64,000 nt of DNA, from assembly GCA_021324155.1 (NCBI GenBank), contig JAJPJQ010000010.1:1-64000 (forward strand), in the 5' to 3' direction. Made by a program: the position numbers and the translations under genes. How positions within the stretch are numbered: position 1 is the first letter of the stretch; each line of letters starts with the position of its first letter. This DNA comes from Pseudomonadota bacterium. Lineage in GTDB: Bacteria > Desulfobacterota > Binatia > UBA9968. The notes under the pieces were generated by a model. That model saw only the letters and a program-made list of their open reading frames with translations. It had not been told where the DNA came from and did not search any database. Shown here piece by piece: positions 16,345 to 29,068 of this stretch.

Positions 16345-18705
16345 ATGTTTTTCTTTGTCTCCGCGGCACGATGGTTGTTTTGGGTATCGGTTTTCTGTGT
16401 TATTTTTGTGAGTGCCGCTAGAGCCGAGAATCGGGCTTTTGTCTCGAACGACTTCGAGTTTTCTGAGGCTACTTATTTACTACAATTTAGCACTGCCACA
16501 CGCAACGACCTCGACAAGATGCAAGTCGTACTTCCCGTCGGCATGCTCCAAAACGGGGTGAACGTTCGCAGCGTGATTGTCGCAGGTAAGCCGGTTAAAG
16601 AATCCGACGTATCTATTGCCAATACAGACGAGCACGATACGATTTTAATCGATATCGCGAAAACGACGGCAGTAAAACCAGGCACAGAAATTCAAATCGA
16701 AATTTTCGGAATTAAAAACCCGGAGGCCGGGGATTATGCGATAGATGTTGTGCTCATCGGGAGCGGCAATCTCGCCCTCGAAACAACCTCTGTCCCACTA
16801 AGTATCTCACCAGCACTATCATTCGCCGCCGATTCAGTGGACGACGTTGGCACGAAAGCCAAAGTCAAGCCCCCGAAACCGGACATCAGCAGTGTCATCG
16901 CTGGCACGGGTCTTAGCGGCGGCGGCCTTACCGGCGATGTTACCTTATCCGTAAATACGTCGACGATTCAGGCGCGCGTTACAGAAGATTGCGGCGCCGG
17001 CAGCGCTCTGCGCTCCATCAACTCGAACGGCACCGGCGTTTGCGAAAGTTTCACGGCCGGCACGGGCGATATTACAGATGTCATAGCCGGCACGGGGCTC
17101 ACGGGGGGAGCATCCAGTGGAGCGGCGACACTGAGCGTGGCGCCGCTGGGCATCACCTCTGGGCTGATCGCGGACGGAGCGGTAGGCCTGGCTAAGCTGG
17201 GTGGGGATTCGGTGGATTCCAGCAAGATCGTGGACGGATCGATCGGTTCAGCCGACGTGGACGTCGGTCAAATTCAGTCACGTGTCAGTGGAAACTGCGC
17301 CACCGGAAGTGCGATCAGAGTTGTTAATCAAAATGGAACGGTAACCTGCGAAAGTCTCGGAGATATCACAGGCGTTATAGCCGGCACAGGTCTGACTGGC
17401 GGCGCAACGAGTGGCGACGCGACCTTATCAGTCGCGTCATCGTTTCAGTTGCCGCAAAGCTGCGCCAATAACCAAATACCCAAATGGACCGGATCGGCTT
17501 GGAACTGCGCCGCCGACGACAATTCCGCGACGGTTTCCGGCAATAACACAGCCGTTGGAGGTAGCGCGCTAATTAACAATACAACGGGTACAAACAATTC
17601 TGCCTTTGGTTTTCATGCGTTGACCAACAACACAGCCGGTTTCGATGGCACGGCTACAGGATTCAACGCCTTGGCTAACAATACAACCGGTGAAGCCAAT
17701 ACCGCCGTAGGCGCCAGAGCACTCTTCAACAACACCACCGGCCGACGCAATACCGCTATGGGTCATGACGCCCTATTTAGCAATACGCTCGGCATTTTTA
17801 ATACCGGCATCGGGCACGAGGCATTGTTCAATAACACACTCGGTAATGATAACACATCTATTGGTTTTCAATCGCTGTTTAACAATACTAATGGTTTCGA
17901 AAATACCGCGACCGGAGAAAAAGCGTTGTTGAATAACACCACGGGTTCGCAGAATAGTGCCACTGGAAACAGTGCGCTTGAAGGCAATACGCTGGGCGAT
18001 CACAATACCGCCATGGGGCATAATTCGCTCTCCGGCAATATTGATGGTGACGATAACGCCGCTCTTGGCCGAAACGCGCTTAAGACGAATACTCACGGCA
18101 GCAACAACACCGCCATAGGCGCTTCGGCGGACGTTTCCACCACAAGCCTCAGTAATGCCACGGCGATCGGTTTCGGAGCTGTCGTCGATGCGAGCAACAA
18201 AATGCGCTTAGGCAATGGCTCAGTGACACTTGTGGAAACGGCCGCCAATCTAAAGGTGGGTGACGGTTCTGGTGGTTTCGGCTGTGTCGTTGACGATACA
18301 GATACGGTAATCGCGGGCGTCTGCTCCTCAGACGCGCGGTTGAAGACCGACATCACGCCTTTTGTTCCAATGCTCGACCAAGTCGTCCAACTTCAGCCTG
18401 TGCATTTTCGCTGGAATGGCGCGCAGCATCCGGAACTTAATTTATCCACCGCCAAGAGTTTTGGCTTGATCGCGCAAGAAGCCGAGAAAATTCTTCCAGA
18501 ACTCGTAACGCAGGAGGATGCTCGCGGCTACAAAGCCGTCCGCTACAATCTACTTCCTTTTCTTCTCCTCCAGGCGTTAAAGGAGCAGCAGGCGCTTATT
18601 CAACGGCAGCAGGCGGAAAACGCCATGTTGAAACTGAGGCTCGACGCACTGGATAAGGACGTACGACGGCTGTCGCAGATAACCTCTGCATCAGCTTCGA
18701 AGTAA
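16345..18705 (+). CDS. Secreted repeat protein with C-terminal S74 (endosialidase chaperone) domain
   Basis: 786 residues from ATG 16345, five bases after AGGAGG. Signal peptide about 1-25 (WVSVFCVIFVSAARA). Domain order: an N-terminal beta-rich domain (about 26-170); three related segments of the form VIAGTGLTGGATSGDATLSV; eleven 17-residue repeats (about 411-597) of the form NNTTGxxNTAxGxxALx; then a peptidase-S74/chaperone domain from about 655 with SDARLKTDI (Ser662, the self-cleavage type serine) and FGLIAQEAEKILPELV, ending in a coiled coil (LIQRQQAENAMLKLRLDAL). Such proteins trimerise into fibres, and the S74 part then cuts itself off. Known from phage tail spikes, but no phage genes are near, so a cell-surface or released fibre is likely. 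Its base composition is less GC-rich than that of the flanking genes. Confidence 0.85.
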   Translation: MFFFVSAARWLFWVSVFCVIFVSAARAENRAFVSNDFEFSEATYLLQFSTATRNDLDKMQVVLPVGMLQNGVNVRSVIVAGKPVKESDVSIANTDEHDTILIDIAKTTAVKPGTEIQIEIFGIKNPEAGDYAIDVVLIGSGNLALETTSVPLSISPALSFAADSVDDVGTKAKVKPPKPDISSVIAGTGLSGGGLTGDVTLSVNTSTIQARVTEDCGAGSALRSINSNGTGVCESFTAGTGDITDVIAGTGLTGGASSGAATLSVAPLGITSGLIADGAVGLAKLGGDSVDSSKIVDGSIGSADVDVGQIQSRVSGNCATGSAIRVVNQNGTVTCESLGDITGVIAGTGLTGGATSGDATLSVASSFQLPQSCANNQIPKWTGSAWNCAADDNSATVSGNNTAVGGSALINNTTGTNNSAFGFHALTNNTAGFDGTATGFNALANNTTGEANTAVGARALFNNTTGRRNTAMGHDALFSNTLGIFNTGIGHEALFNNTLGNDNTSIGFQSLFNNTNGFENTATGEKALLNNTTGSQNSATGNSALEGNTLGDHNTAMGHNSLSGNIDGDDNAALGRNALKTNTHGSNNTAIGASADVSTTSLSNATAIGFGAVVDASNKMRLGNGSVTLVETAANLKVGDGSGGFGCVVDDTDTVIAGVCSSDARLKTDITPFVPMLDQVVQLQPVHFRWNGAQHPELNLSTAKSFGLIAQEAEKILPELVTQEDARGYKAVRYNLLPFLLLQALKEQQALIQRQQAENAMLKLRLDALDKDVRRLSQITSASASK
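17575..18135 (+). repeat. Eleven tandem 51-bp units coding 17-residue repeats
   Basis: Exactly 11 x 51 bp, in frame, inside the S74 protein. Each unit codes NNTxGxxNTAxGxxALx; first unit NNTTGTNNSAFGFHALT, last TNTHGSNNTAIGASADV. Units differ widely at DNA level, so the array is old and not prone to slippage. The pattern suits a beta-helix or beta-roll in a trimeric fibre. Confidence 0.9.
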
Positions 18706-18721
18706 ATCGACACCTCTCCAG

Positions 18722-18757
18722 GGAAAAGGGGCCGGATGTGCGTCCGGCCCCTTTTCC
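18722..18757 (+). terminator. Perfect 15-bp hairpin terminator
   Basis: GGAAAAGGGGCCGGA, loop TGTGCG, then its exact complement ending CCCCTTTTCC. It begins 17 bases after the stop of the S74 gene. The A-run on one side and T-run on the other make it usable from both directions; the convergent GFA gene ends at 18785. Confidence 0.88.
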
Positions 18758-18784
18758 TCACCTGATTTGTGGCATAGTCATCGG

Positions 18785-19132
18785 TCACAAGCTGCGCCCG
18801 TCCACCTTAACGATCTTCAATGACGACGGTTCGAGTCCTTCGAGGCACCGCGCGTTGATCGCCACCGTATCGGCGCCGGTAGGCCCTTTGCCCAGGCCGA
18901 AGGGCGCGCAGCCGCATGTCGGACAGAAATGATGCTTGATCACGTGTTTGTTGAAGGTGTAGGTGGCGAGATCGCTCTCGGCCGTCTTGAGTTTCAGCTT
19001 TTCCTGCGGCGCGAACCACAAGAGATAGCCCTTGCGGCTGCAATGCGAGCAGTTGCATTCCATCAGCTGCTCGATCTGGCCTTCGACTTCGAAGGCGATC
19101 TTTCCGCAATGACAGGAGCCTTTGTAGGTCAT
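18785..19132 (-). CDS. GFA-family zinc-binding protein
   Basis: 115 residues. Pattern CHC (residues 8-10 region, GSCHCG), ECNCSHC and FCPTCGCAPFG, the zinc-binding layout of GFA/CENP-V proteins. The ATG at 19132 follows GGAGGG. It ends CLEGLEPSSLKIVKVDGRSL, a conserved tail whose relic also appears upstream of the ECF42 gene. Substrate unknown. Reads in the same direction as the ABC transporter genes, 22 bases after them. Confidence 0.88.
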   Translation of the reverse strand: MTYKGSCHCGKIAFEVEGQIEQLMECNCSHCSRKGYLLWFAPQEKLKLKTAESDLATYTFNKHVIKHHFCPTCGCAPFGLGKGPTGADTVAINARCLEGLEPSSLKIVKVDGRSL

Positions 19133-19154
19133 GGACCCTCCAAGCTTTTCGCGC

Positions 19155-19939
19155 TCAGTTCTTCAGGCGATAGCCGGTCTTGAAGATCCACGCGACGACG
19201 CCGAGACATAGAAAGAAAAAAACGAGCGTCATCGCGAGACTGATTTCCACCGACACGTCGGACGTCTCGTGAAAGCTCCAACGGAAGCCGCTTATCAGAT
19301 AGACGATCGGATTGAACAGGCTTACCGCGCGCCACGGCGGCGGCAGAATGTCGATCGAGTAGAACGCGCCGCCGAGGAACGTGAGCGGCGTGATGATGAG
19401 CATCGGGATGAATTGCAGCTTCTCGAAGCCGTCGGCCCACAGGCCGATGATGAAGCCGAAGAGGCTGAACGCCGCCGCGGTCAGCACGAGAAACGCGATC
19501 ATCCAGAACGGATGCAATATCTGGATCGGCACGAACAGCGCCGCGGTCGCGAGAATCACCAGCCCCAGCACGATCGATTTCGTCGCCGCCGCGCCGACGT
19601 AGCCGATGACGATCTCGACGGAGGAGACGGGCGCCGAGAGAATCTCGTAGATCGTGCCGGTGAACTTGGGAAAATAGATGCCGAACGAAGCGTTCATGAT
19701 GCTCTGCGTGAGCAGCGAGAGCATCATCAAACCCGGCACGATGAACGCGCCGTACTGCACGCCGCCTACCTGCGACATGCGCGGGCCGATCGCCGCGCCG
19801 AAGACGACGAAATACAGCGATGTCGTGATTACCGGCGTCACCACGCTCTGTAAGAGCGTGCGCAGCGCGCGCGCCATCTCGAATTTATAGATCGCGGCGA
19901 TGGCGTGGCCGTTGAAAATGCAGTGTTTCGCTACCGAAT

Positions 19940-19943
<4 letters not shown>
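19155..19943 (-). CDS. ABC-2-type transporter permease
   Basis: 262 residues with six predicted membrane helices (about 29-48, 65-85, 112-138, 146-170, 178-198 and 235-255), preceded by a short cytoplasmic N-terminus. The [17 protein letters not shown] and [10 protein letters not shown]-like ([20 protein letters not shown]) stretches are typical of ABC-2 permeases such as YadH/NodJ. Its start overlaps the stop of the ATPase gene (ATGA). Together they form an exporter of unknown substrate, with one permease that would act as a dimer. Confidence 0.88.
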
Positions 19944-20929
<986 letters not shown>

Positions 20930-20943
20930 AATGAAAGTGTTGA

Positions 20944-21519
20944 CTAGGTGCCGAGCTTGAATACCTTCGGCCGCGCGAGCAGGCGATCGGCGTAGGCCTC
21001 GAGCTTCGGCCGGCCGAGCGGCCCGCCCCATGTGCGCATGTAGATGAACATCGAGCCGATCATCACGTCCGCCGCGGTGAACCAGTCGCCGAAAAGATAA
21101 GGCCCGTCGCCCAGCTCGCGCTCGATCACATCTTTAACCGTCTCCAGATCGGTCCAGCCACGCTGGGGAGGTGTCTCGAATTTAAGGAGCTTGTCGCCCA
21201 TCGCCGGCTCGACCTGCGAGGTCGAATAGACCATCAGCGAGAGATAGCGGCCGCGTTCCTTTGCGCCGACCTGCGGCGCGAGCTTCGCGGCGGGAAATTT
21301 TTCCGCGAGATAAAGGCAGATCGCCGCGTTCTCGAATACTTTCGTCTCACCATCGACGAGCGCCGGCAGCTTGCCGGCGGGATTGATCTGCAAGAATTCC
21401 GGCGACTTGTGCTCGCGCTTGGCGAAGTCGATCGGCGCGAGCTCGTATTGCGCGCCGCATTCGTCGAGCATCCATTTCGCGATCAGCGCGCGACTCTGCG
21501 GATTGAAATAAAGCTTCAT
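20944..21519 (-). CDS. Glutathione S-transferase family protein
   Basis: 191 residues. Thioredoxin-like N-terminal domain with [15 protein letters not shown] (Ser at the active-site position), the cis-Pro region [13 protein letters not shown] and the glutathione-contact [11 protein letters not shown]. Helical C-terminal domain with the conserved [10 protein letters not shown]. Length is slightly short of the usual 200-220. Lies 14 bases before the ABC ATPase in the same direction. Electrophile detoxification is likely, substrate unknown. Confidence 0.88.
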   Translation of the reverse strand: MKLYFNPQSRALIAKWMLDECGAQYELAPIDFAKREHKSPEFLQINPAGKLPALVDGETKVFENAAICLYLAEKFPAAKLAPQVGAKERGRYLSLMVYSTSQVEPAMGDKLLKFETPPQRGWTDLETVKDVIERELGDGPYLFGDWFTAADVMIGSMFIYMRTWGGPLGRPKLEAYADRLLARPKVFKLGT

Positions 21520-21636
21520 GGCGCACCTCTAAGAGGGATTGAAGGCGGGAACAACTAAAGTCTGGACGAGAAGCGCGCCGAAATCAACACGCGGCCCCGC
21601 TGATTCGCAGCGCCGCGTGGATTCTTAACGCGATTG

Positions 21637-23301
21637 TCATAGATCTTCGACGCGCAGGTTCATGGTCGAGTCTTTCCACGCGGCCCTGAACTGCTGCTCG
21701 ACCAGCGCCGCTTCGCTGTCGCGCCGCTCTGCTTTGAGACTCTGCCAAAGGCCGAAGAGCAGGCGCCCCTCGCGCGGCTGCTTCGCGAGCGCCTCGCGAA
21801 ACACCGCTTCGGCGTCCTTCGACCGGCCGCTCTGGAGCAGCGCGGCGCCGAGCGACTGGCGCGCGCTGTAGAACCACGGCGGCGGCTCGTCGTACGCGAG
21901 CCCGCCCTGGAGCTTCACGGCCTGGCGCCAGCCCTGGATCGCGCGCTCCTTGTCGCCGCGCGCCCATGCGAGCTTGGCGTCGAGCGTCGCGGCGGCAAAT
22001 GCCAGGATGTCGACCGATTTATTGTTGATCATGTAGCGCGAGTCGTGCGGCACCGCTTTGCGCAGAGCCTCGAACTCGCCGCGCTCCTTGGCCGCGTCGC
22101 CGGTCTTGCCTTGACCGATGAGCGCCATTGCGCGTGCGTAGCGCCAGAACGGCCGGGAGAGCTTGCGCTCGGCGCGCGGCTCCGGCGCGCGCAGGATATC
22201 GTCCCAGCGCTGGAAGCGCAGGTCGATCATCAACGGATAGAGATGGAATCCTTCGAGCATCTGCATGTGCAGGTCGTGGTCGCCGACGTTCCGCGTCATC
22301 TCCTCCGCCGCCTCGCGCGCGTCCTCGTAACGGCCCTGCTGCGCGCGCGCGTACGCGATGAAGTGGAGATTGTGCGTCCAGTACATGAGCGGATAGACGC
22401 CGGTCGCGCCGGTGCGCGTGACGAACGCCTTGTCCGCCGCCGCGGCTTTCTCGTTGGTCAGCGCGGCGAGGTCGTAGTCGCCGGTCTGGAGAAAAATATG
22501 GCCGGGCATGTGCACGAGGTGCCCGGCGCCGGGCACCAGGCCCATGAGGCGCACCGCGCTCGGGATCGCGCGCTCGAGGTTCGGCGAGGCTTCGACCGCG
22601 TGGATATAAAAATGGTTCGCGCCGGGATGATCGGGATTGCGCTTCATGACCGATTCGAGCACCGCGACCAACTCGAGCGTGTTCGGCGCCGGCTTGCCGT
22701 CGGCGGTCCAGAGCTGCCACGGCCTGAGCATCATCAGGCTCTCGGCGAACATGGTCGCGGCATCGAGGTCGTCGGGATACTTCTTCATCAATACGCGCAT
22801 CGCGTTGCTGTATTCGAGGTGCTGCTTCTTCCAGTCTGACTTCGGATTGGCGGATTGATAGCGCTTCGTCAGCGCGCGGATGTAGTCCTGCTCCGGCGCG
22901 CTCGCCTTGGACGACCGTGCCGTCGCCGCGCGCACCGCCTCGTAGGTTCGCTTCGCGCGCGCCGCGTCGACGTCGGTATCGTTGTAGTTGGGGCCGACCG
23001 CAAGCGCCAGGCCCCAGTAAGGCATCGCCGCGTCGGGGTCGGCCTTTGCCGCGCGCTCGAAGTATTTCGCCGCTTCGTCGTGGTTAAAGCCGTAGAGGAG
23101 CGTCAGCCCCTGATCGAAATAGGTCTGCGCCTCGGCGCTCTTGGTCGTGATCGGATGATGATAGTTGCCGATGCCCGGATACGTGTCGGAGGCCGTCCGA
23201 CGCTCCGCGCCACCCCCATGATCATGCTGCTCGGACGTCGAAGTCGGAGCACAAGAAGCCAATAAAAGGACACAGAATAGAGCCGGGGTATGCGCGCGCA
23301 T
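21637..23301 (-). CDS. TPR-repeat lipoprotein
   Basis: 554 residues with a lipoprotein signal (lipobox LASC, Cys17) and a His-rich mature N-terminus (EQHDHGGG). Several TPR-like pairs are visible: AQTYFDQGLTLLYGFNHDEA with YFERAAKADPDAAMPYWG, the KRNPDHPGANHFYIHAVEAS region, YDLAALTNEKAAAADKA, and near the C-terminus SLGAALLQSGRSKDAEAVF with REALAKQPREGRLLFGLW. The HAVEASPNLERAI and HLVHMPGHIFLQTGDY stretches are typical of a large bacterial TPR family of unknown function. Envelope-located protein; binding partner unknown. Confidence 0.82.
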   Translation of the reverse strand: MRAHTPALFCVLLLASCAPTSTSEQHDHGGGAERRTASDTYPGIGNYHHPITTKSAEAQTYFDQGLTLLYGFNHDEAAKYFERAAKADPDAAMPYWGLALAVGPNYNDTDVDAARAKRTYEAVRAATARSSKASAPEQDYIRALTKRYQSANPKSDWKKQHLEYSNAMRVLMKKYPDDLDAATMFAESLMMLRPWQLWTADGKPAPNTLELVAVLESVMKRNPDHPGANHFYIHAVEASPNLERAIPSAVRLMGLVPGAGHLVHMPGHIFLQTGDYDLAALTNEKAAAADKAFVTRTGATGVYPLMYWTHNLHFIAYARAQQGRYEDAREAAEEMTRNVGDHDLHMQMLEGFHLYPLMIDLRFQRWDDILRAPEPRAERKLSRPFWRYARAMALIGQGKTGDAAKERGEFEALRKAVPHDSRYMINNKSVDILAFAAATLDAKLAWARGDKERAIQGWRQAVKLQGGLAYDEPPPWFYSARQSLGAALLQSGRSKDAEAVFREALAKQPREGRLLFGLWQSLKAERRDSEAALVEQQFRAAWKDSTMNLRVEDL

Positions 23302-23388
23302 CGTTATCCTCCTCGATCGGGATGATTGCCGGGATCAAAGCGATTGTCTCGAAGAAAAAAAGCGAAATCAATACCGCGCGGGGCGCGC

Positions 23389-24570
23389 TCAACCGTCTTC
23401 GTCGGGGACGCCGAAGACCTTCTGCGGGCGGACAAAGCCGGCAAGCTCGAACTCGCCGACGGCAACCATGGGATCTTCGCAGGCGGCGGCAAACGCCGTC
23501 GAGGCGAGGATCGTGCGGCCGAGGCGGCCCGTCAGCTTCTCGATGCGCGCCGCGAGATTCACCGCGGGGCCGATACACGTAAAGTCGAGCCGGCGCTCGC
23601 CGCCGATGTTGCCGTACATGACGCTGCCGAGATGCAGCGCGACGCCGAAGCGTATGCCGGCGCGCCCGCCGTCGAACCCGCGCTCCATCGCTAGGATCCG
23701 CGCACGCGCTTCGTAAGCCGCTCCCAGCGCCTCGTTGCAGACCGTTTTCGCGTCGCCGTCGCTCTCGCTGATGGGAAAGACGGCGAGCATGCCGTCGCCC
23801 ATGAACTTCAACACCTCGCCGCCGCGGCGCGCGATCGCCGGCACCTGGCAGTCGAAGTAGCGGTTGAGCAGATCGATGAGCGTGTGCGGCGCGATGTTGT
23901 CCGCGAGCTCCGTGAAGCCGCGCATATCCGAGAGCCAGATCGCGGCGTGCAGCGCCTCGGTGTGGCCGCGGCGGATCTGCCCGGCGAGAATGCGCTGCCC
24001 GCTCGCCCGGCCGACATAGGTGTCGAGCAGCACGGCGGCGCGGCGGCGCAGAGCGTAAACTTCCGACAGACGCGACAGCGGGCCGACGATATTCTCGATG
24101 CCCCGCTTTTGCTCTTCGGTGAAGCCGCCGGGCCGGCGCGTCGTCCAGATGGCGAGATGCATCTCGCCGTCGGAGAAGACGATCGGCGTCGCGACGAAAG
24201 TCTTGACGTCGGCCGCGCGGAGATCGCGAAAGACTTGCAGGCTGAGACAAGAGTCGGCTTGATCCGGATCGAGACTCACGATCCTGTCGCTCGGGCGAAT
24301 GCCGGCCTCGACGGAGCGCTGGAGCGCAATGCTCTCGGCACTCTCGTAAGGAAATTCGAGCACCGTCGGCCCGAACCCCTGCCGCCAGATGAAGCAGCGG
24401 CCGAAAAGCTCCGGATGCAGCGTTTGGATGAAGACCCCGCATCCGGCGAGCGGCACGCCGCCGGCGATCATGCGCTCGCAGAGCTGCTCGAGGATGTCTT
24501 CCGGCAGAGCCGTCGTGCGCGCGTCTTGCATGAGCCAGCGCGCAGCTTCGGAGGTGTCGCAGGGGGTCAT
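23389..24570 (-). CDS. Class III adenylate/guanylate cyclase with N-terminal GAF-like sensor
   Basis: 393 residues, no membrane helix. The N-terminal 180 residues look like a GAF-type domain. The cyclase homology domain (about 205-385) has both metal-binding aspartates (Asp215 in WLSDMRGF, Asp259 in KFMGDG), the substrate lysine (Lys255) and the NLAARIEK helix with the transition-state Asn and Arg. The base-selecting position reads IGPAVN rather than IGDAVN, seen in a fraction of bacterial cyclases, so cAMP versus cGMP cannot be called. Monocistronic by spacing (60 bases from the next gene). Confidence 0.87.
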   Translation of the reverse strand: MTPCDTSEAARWLMQDARTTALPEDILEQLCERMIAGGVPLAGCGVFIQTLHPELFGRCFIWRQGFGPTVLEFPYESAESIALQRSVEAGIRPSDRIVSLDPDQADSCLSLQVFRDLRAADVKTFVATPIVFSDGEMHLAIWTTRRPGGFTEEQKRGIENIVGPLSRLSEVYALRRRAAVLLDTYVGRASGQRILAGQIRRGHTEALHAAIWLSDMRGFTELADNIAPHTLIDLLNRYFDCQVPAIARRGGEVLKFMGDGMLAVFPISESDGDAKTVCNEALGAAYEARARILAMERGFDGGRAGIRFGVALHLGSVMYGNIGGERRLDFTCIGPAVNLAARIEKLTGRLGRTILASTAFAAACEDPMVAVGEFELAGFVRPQKVFGVPDEDG

Positions 24571-24630
24571 CGCCGCAGGATAGCGCAGGCAATACTAGGG
24601 AAGCAACGAATGTCGAGCGACTAAAGGAGA

Positions 24631-25503
24631 TCAGCGCCGGCGTGGAAGATAATCCTTCTCGATCTTCTCCCACTCCTCCAGCCCCGCGATGCGGTCGCGC
24701 TCTTTGAACGAGACCATCTTTGCGTCCATCGCGTCGGTCGAGCCGTCGCGCTTCAAGGCGGCGAGCGTTTCCTGCATCGCTTTCATCGCGGCGCGCTGGG
24801 TATCGGAGGGATAAATCGCGACGCGATAGCCCATGGCCTCTAATCGCTTCGCCGGCAGCAGCGGCGTCTTGCCGCCGCGCGTCATGTTGACGATCAACGG
24901 GACGTCTTTCAGCTCGCGCGCGATCTTTTCCAGCTCGGCTTCGGATTCCGCCGCCTCGACGAAGGCGGCGTCGGCGCCGAGCTTCACAAACGCGCGGGCG
25001 CGCGCGAGCGCGTCCTCGACTCCATGGACGGCGCGCGCGTCCGTGCGCGCAATGACGATAAAATCCGGGTCGCTCCGCGCGTCGAGCGCGGCGCGGATTT
25101 TGTCTTCCATCTCCGCCTGCGGAATGACTTCCTTGCCGTCGAGATGGCCGCAGCGCTTGGGCGTCACCTGGTCCTCGATGTGGATCGCGGCGACGCCGGC
25201 GCGCTCGAATTCGCGCACCGTGCGCACGACGCTGAGCGCGTTGCCGTAGCCCGTATCGGCGTCGGCGATGACCGGTATCTTCACGGCGCACGTCACCTGG
25301 CGCGCGCGCTCGATCACCTCCGACATCGTCATGAGCCCGAGATCGGGCAGCGCGGCGCTGCGCGCGACGGCGCCGCCGGAGAGATAGACAGCCTCGAAGC
25401 CGGCCTGTTCGGCGAGGCGCGCGGAGAGGCCGTCGAAGCAGCCGGGCGCGAGCAGTAATTTTTTGCGCGCGAATAGCTCGCGAAGCTTTTTGCGCGCGCT
25501 CAT
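24631..25503 (-). CDS. Isocitrate lyase/PEP mutase superfamily enzyme
   Basis: 290 residues from ATG 25503, which overlaps the stop of the M48 gene (ATGA); an upstream frame extension to 25572 would lie inside that gene. TIM-barrel motifs: LLAPGCFDGLSARLAEQAGF, VIADADTGYGN (metal site), AAIHIEDQVTPKRCGH (catalytic loop with Cys in the KRCGH form) and IARTDA. The KRCGH form is that of C-C lyases such as methylisocitrate lyase, and of oxaloacetate or carboxy-PEP enzymes. No prpC or prpD is nearby, so the exact substrate is open. Confidence 0.85.
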   Translation of the reverse strand: MSARKKLRELFARKKLLLAPGCFDGLSARLAEQAGFEAVYLSGGAVARSAALPDLGLMTMSEVIERARQVTCAVKIPVIADADTGYGNALSVVRTVREFERAGVAAIHIEDQVTPKRCGHLDGKEVIPQAEMEDKIRAALDARSDPDFIVIARTDARAVHGVEDALARARAFVKLGADAAFVEAAESEAELEKIARELKDVPLIVNMTRGGKTPLLPAKRLEAMGYRVAIYPSDTQRAAMKAMQETLAALKRDGSTDAMDAKMVSFKERDRIAGLEEWEKIEKDYLPRRR

Positions 25504-26765
25504 CGGTTTTCCCGCATCGCGTCGATGCGCTCCGCCGTCGTCGGGTGCGAGTAATGGTACGCGGAATACCAAGGGTGCGGCGTGAGATTGGACAAATTGT
25601 CCACCGTGAGCTTGATCAGCGCTTCTTCCATCGGCTTCGATTCGCCGACAGCCCGGGCGGCGAACAGATCCGCCTCGTACTCGTGCTTGCGCGAGAAATA
25701 ATTGATCAGCGGCGTCAAGTAAAACGTCGCCGGGCCGGCGAGCAGGCTGAAGAGCACGAGCGCTGCGTGGTTCGACGGCGCATCGAAACCGAACGCCCGA
25801 AAAAATGGCGGATAATTAACGAGCAGGCTGAGCACATAGAGGCCGACGAGGAGAAACAGCGAGCGCAGGACGAGCATGCGCCGGATATGCTTCATTTTGT
25901 AGTGACCCATCTCGTGGGCGAGCACGGCGACGCCCTGGTCGGTCGTCATCTGCTCGGCAAGCGTATCGAAAAGCACGATGCGCTTCGCCTTGCCGAGGCC
26001 GGTGAAATAGGCGTTGGAATGCGCCGAGCGGCGCGAGCCGTCCATCGTGAAGATGCCGCCGGTCTTGAAGCCGATCTTGTCGGCCATCGCTAGAATTCGC
26101 TGCTTGAACTCGCCGTCTTTCAGCGGCTCGAACTTGTTGAATAGCGGCGCGATCAGCGTCGGAAAGACGATCACCATCAGGAGCTGGAACGCGACGATGA
26201 AAACAAAAACCCAAAACCACCAGTATGGGCCGGCGCGCTCCATGAGCCAGAGGACGCAGAAAAGAAACGGCACGCCGATGACGAGACCGAGCGCGAGGCC
26301 CTTGAGACGGTCGGCGATATAGACCGCGAGCGTCGTCTTGTTGAAGCCGAAGCGCTCTTCGAGGACGAAGGTGGAATAGAGGCCCGTCGGCAAACTCGCG
26401 GCGCCGAAGATGAAGCCGACGGAGAGGCAGAAGATGATGCCCTCCGCGCGCGACCACGACGGGAAATAAACCGCGAGATTCCGCGCGAAGCGATCGACGA
26501 GCGGCAGCACGCCGCCGAAGATCACCCAAAAGGCGATCAGCGTTTGGTAGATCGAGGTCCAGCGGCTGAAGCGAGCGCGAGCGAGCGTGTAGTCAATCGA
26601 CTTCGCGTACTCCTCGCGCGTCATCGAGCCGTCGAAGAAGGCGGGAATCTCCGCCGACGATCCCTTGCGCGTATGCGCGATGTTGAGCTCGTTGAGAACG
26701 AACTCGACGGCGAATTCGAGGAGAAAAAGCGCGAGAAAAAGGACGGTGATCGCCTCGGGCGTCAC
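25500..26765 (-). CDS. M48-family membrane metalloprotease (Ste24/CAAX protease 1-like)
   Basis: 421 residues from a GTG at 26765, 14 bases after the ClpA stop; the frame stays open further upstream, but only as antisense-like sequence inside clpA. Seven or eight membrane helices. Zinc site HEMGH at 284-288 with third ligand in HEYEADLFAARAVG. Length and the EIPAFFDGSMTREEYAKSIDYTLARARFS region are those of Ste24-type proteases, which in bacteria act in membrane protein quality control. Coupled to the downstream lyase gene. Confidence 0.9.
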   Translation of the reverse strand: MTPEAITVLFLALFLLEFAVEFVLNELNIAHTRKGSSAEIPAFFDGSMTREEYAKSIDYTLARARFSRWTSIYQTLIAFWVIFGGVLPLVDRFARNLAVYFPSWSRAEGIIFCLSVGFIFGAASLPTGLYSTFVLEERFGFNKTTLAVYIADRLKGLALGLVIGVPFLFCVLWLMERAGPYWWFWVFVFIVAFQLLMVIVFPTLIAPLFNKFEPLKDGEFKQRILAMADKIGFKTGGIFTMDGSRRSAHSNAYFTGLGKAKRIVLFDTLAEQMTTDQGVAVLAHEMGHYKMKHIRRMLVLRSLFLLVGLYVLSLLVNYPPFFRAFGFDAPSNHAALVLFSLLAGPATFYLTPLINYFSRKHEYEADLFAARAVGESKPMEEALIKLTVDNLSNLTPHPWYSAYHYSHPTTAERIDAMRENR

Positions 26766-26779
26766 TGGCGCGCGGGGGT

Positions 26780-29064
<2,285 letters not shown>

Positions 29065-29068
<4 letters not shown>

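Noticed and set aside
17575-18135. Tandem array as CRISPR or slippage-prone repeat
   Set aside because: In-frame 51-bp units diverged at DNA level and coding a regular protein repeat; no spacers of CRISPR type.
23222-25291. 689-residue open frame on the minus strand across the cyclase and lyase genes
   Set aside because: Extremely Arg-rich, no family motifs, and it is the out-of-frame shadow of two clear genes in high-GC DNA.
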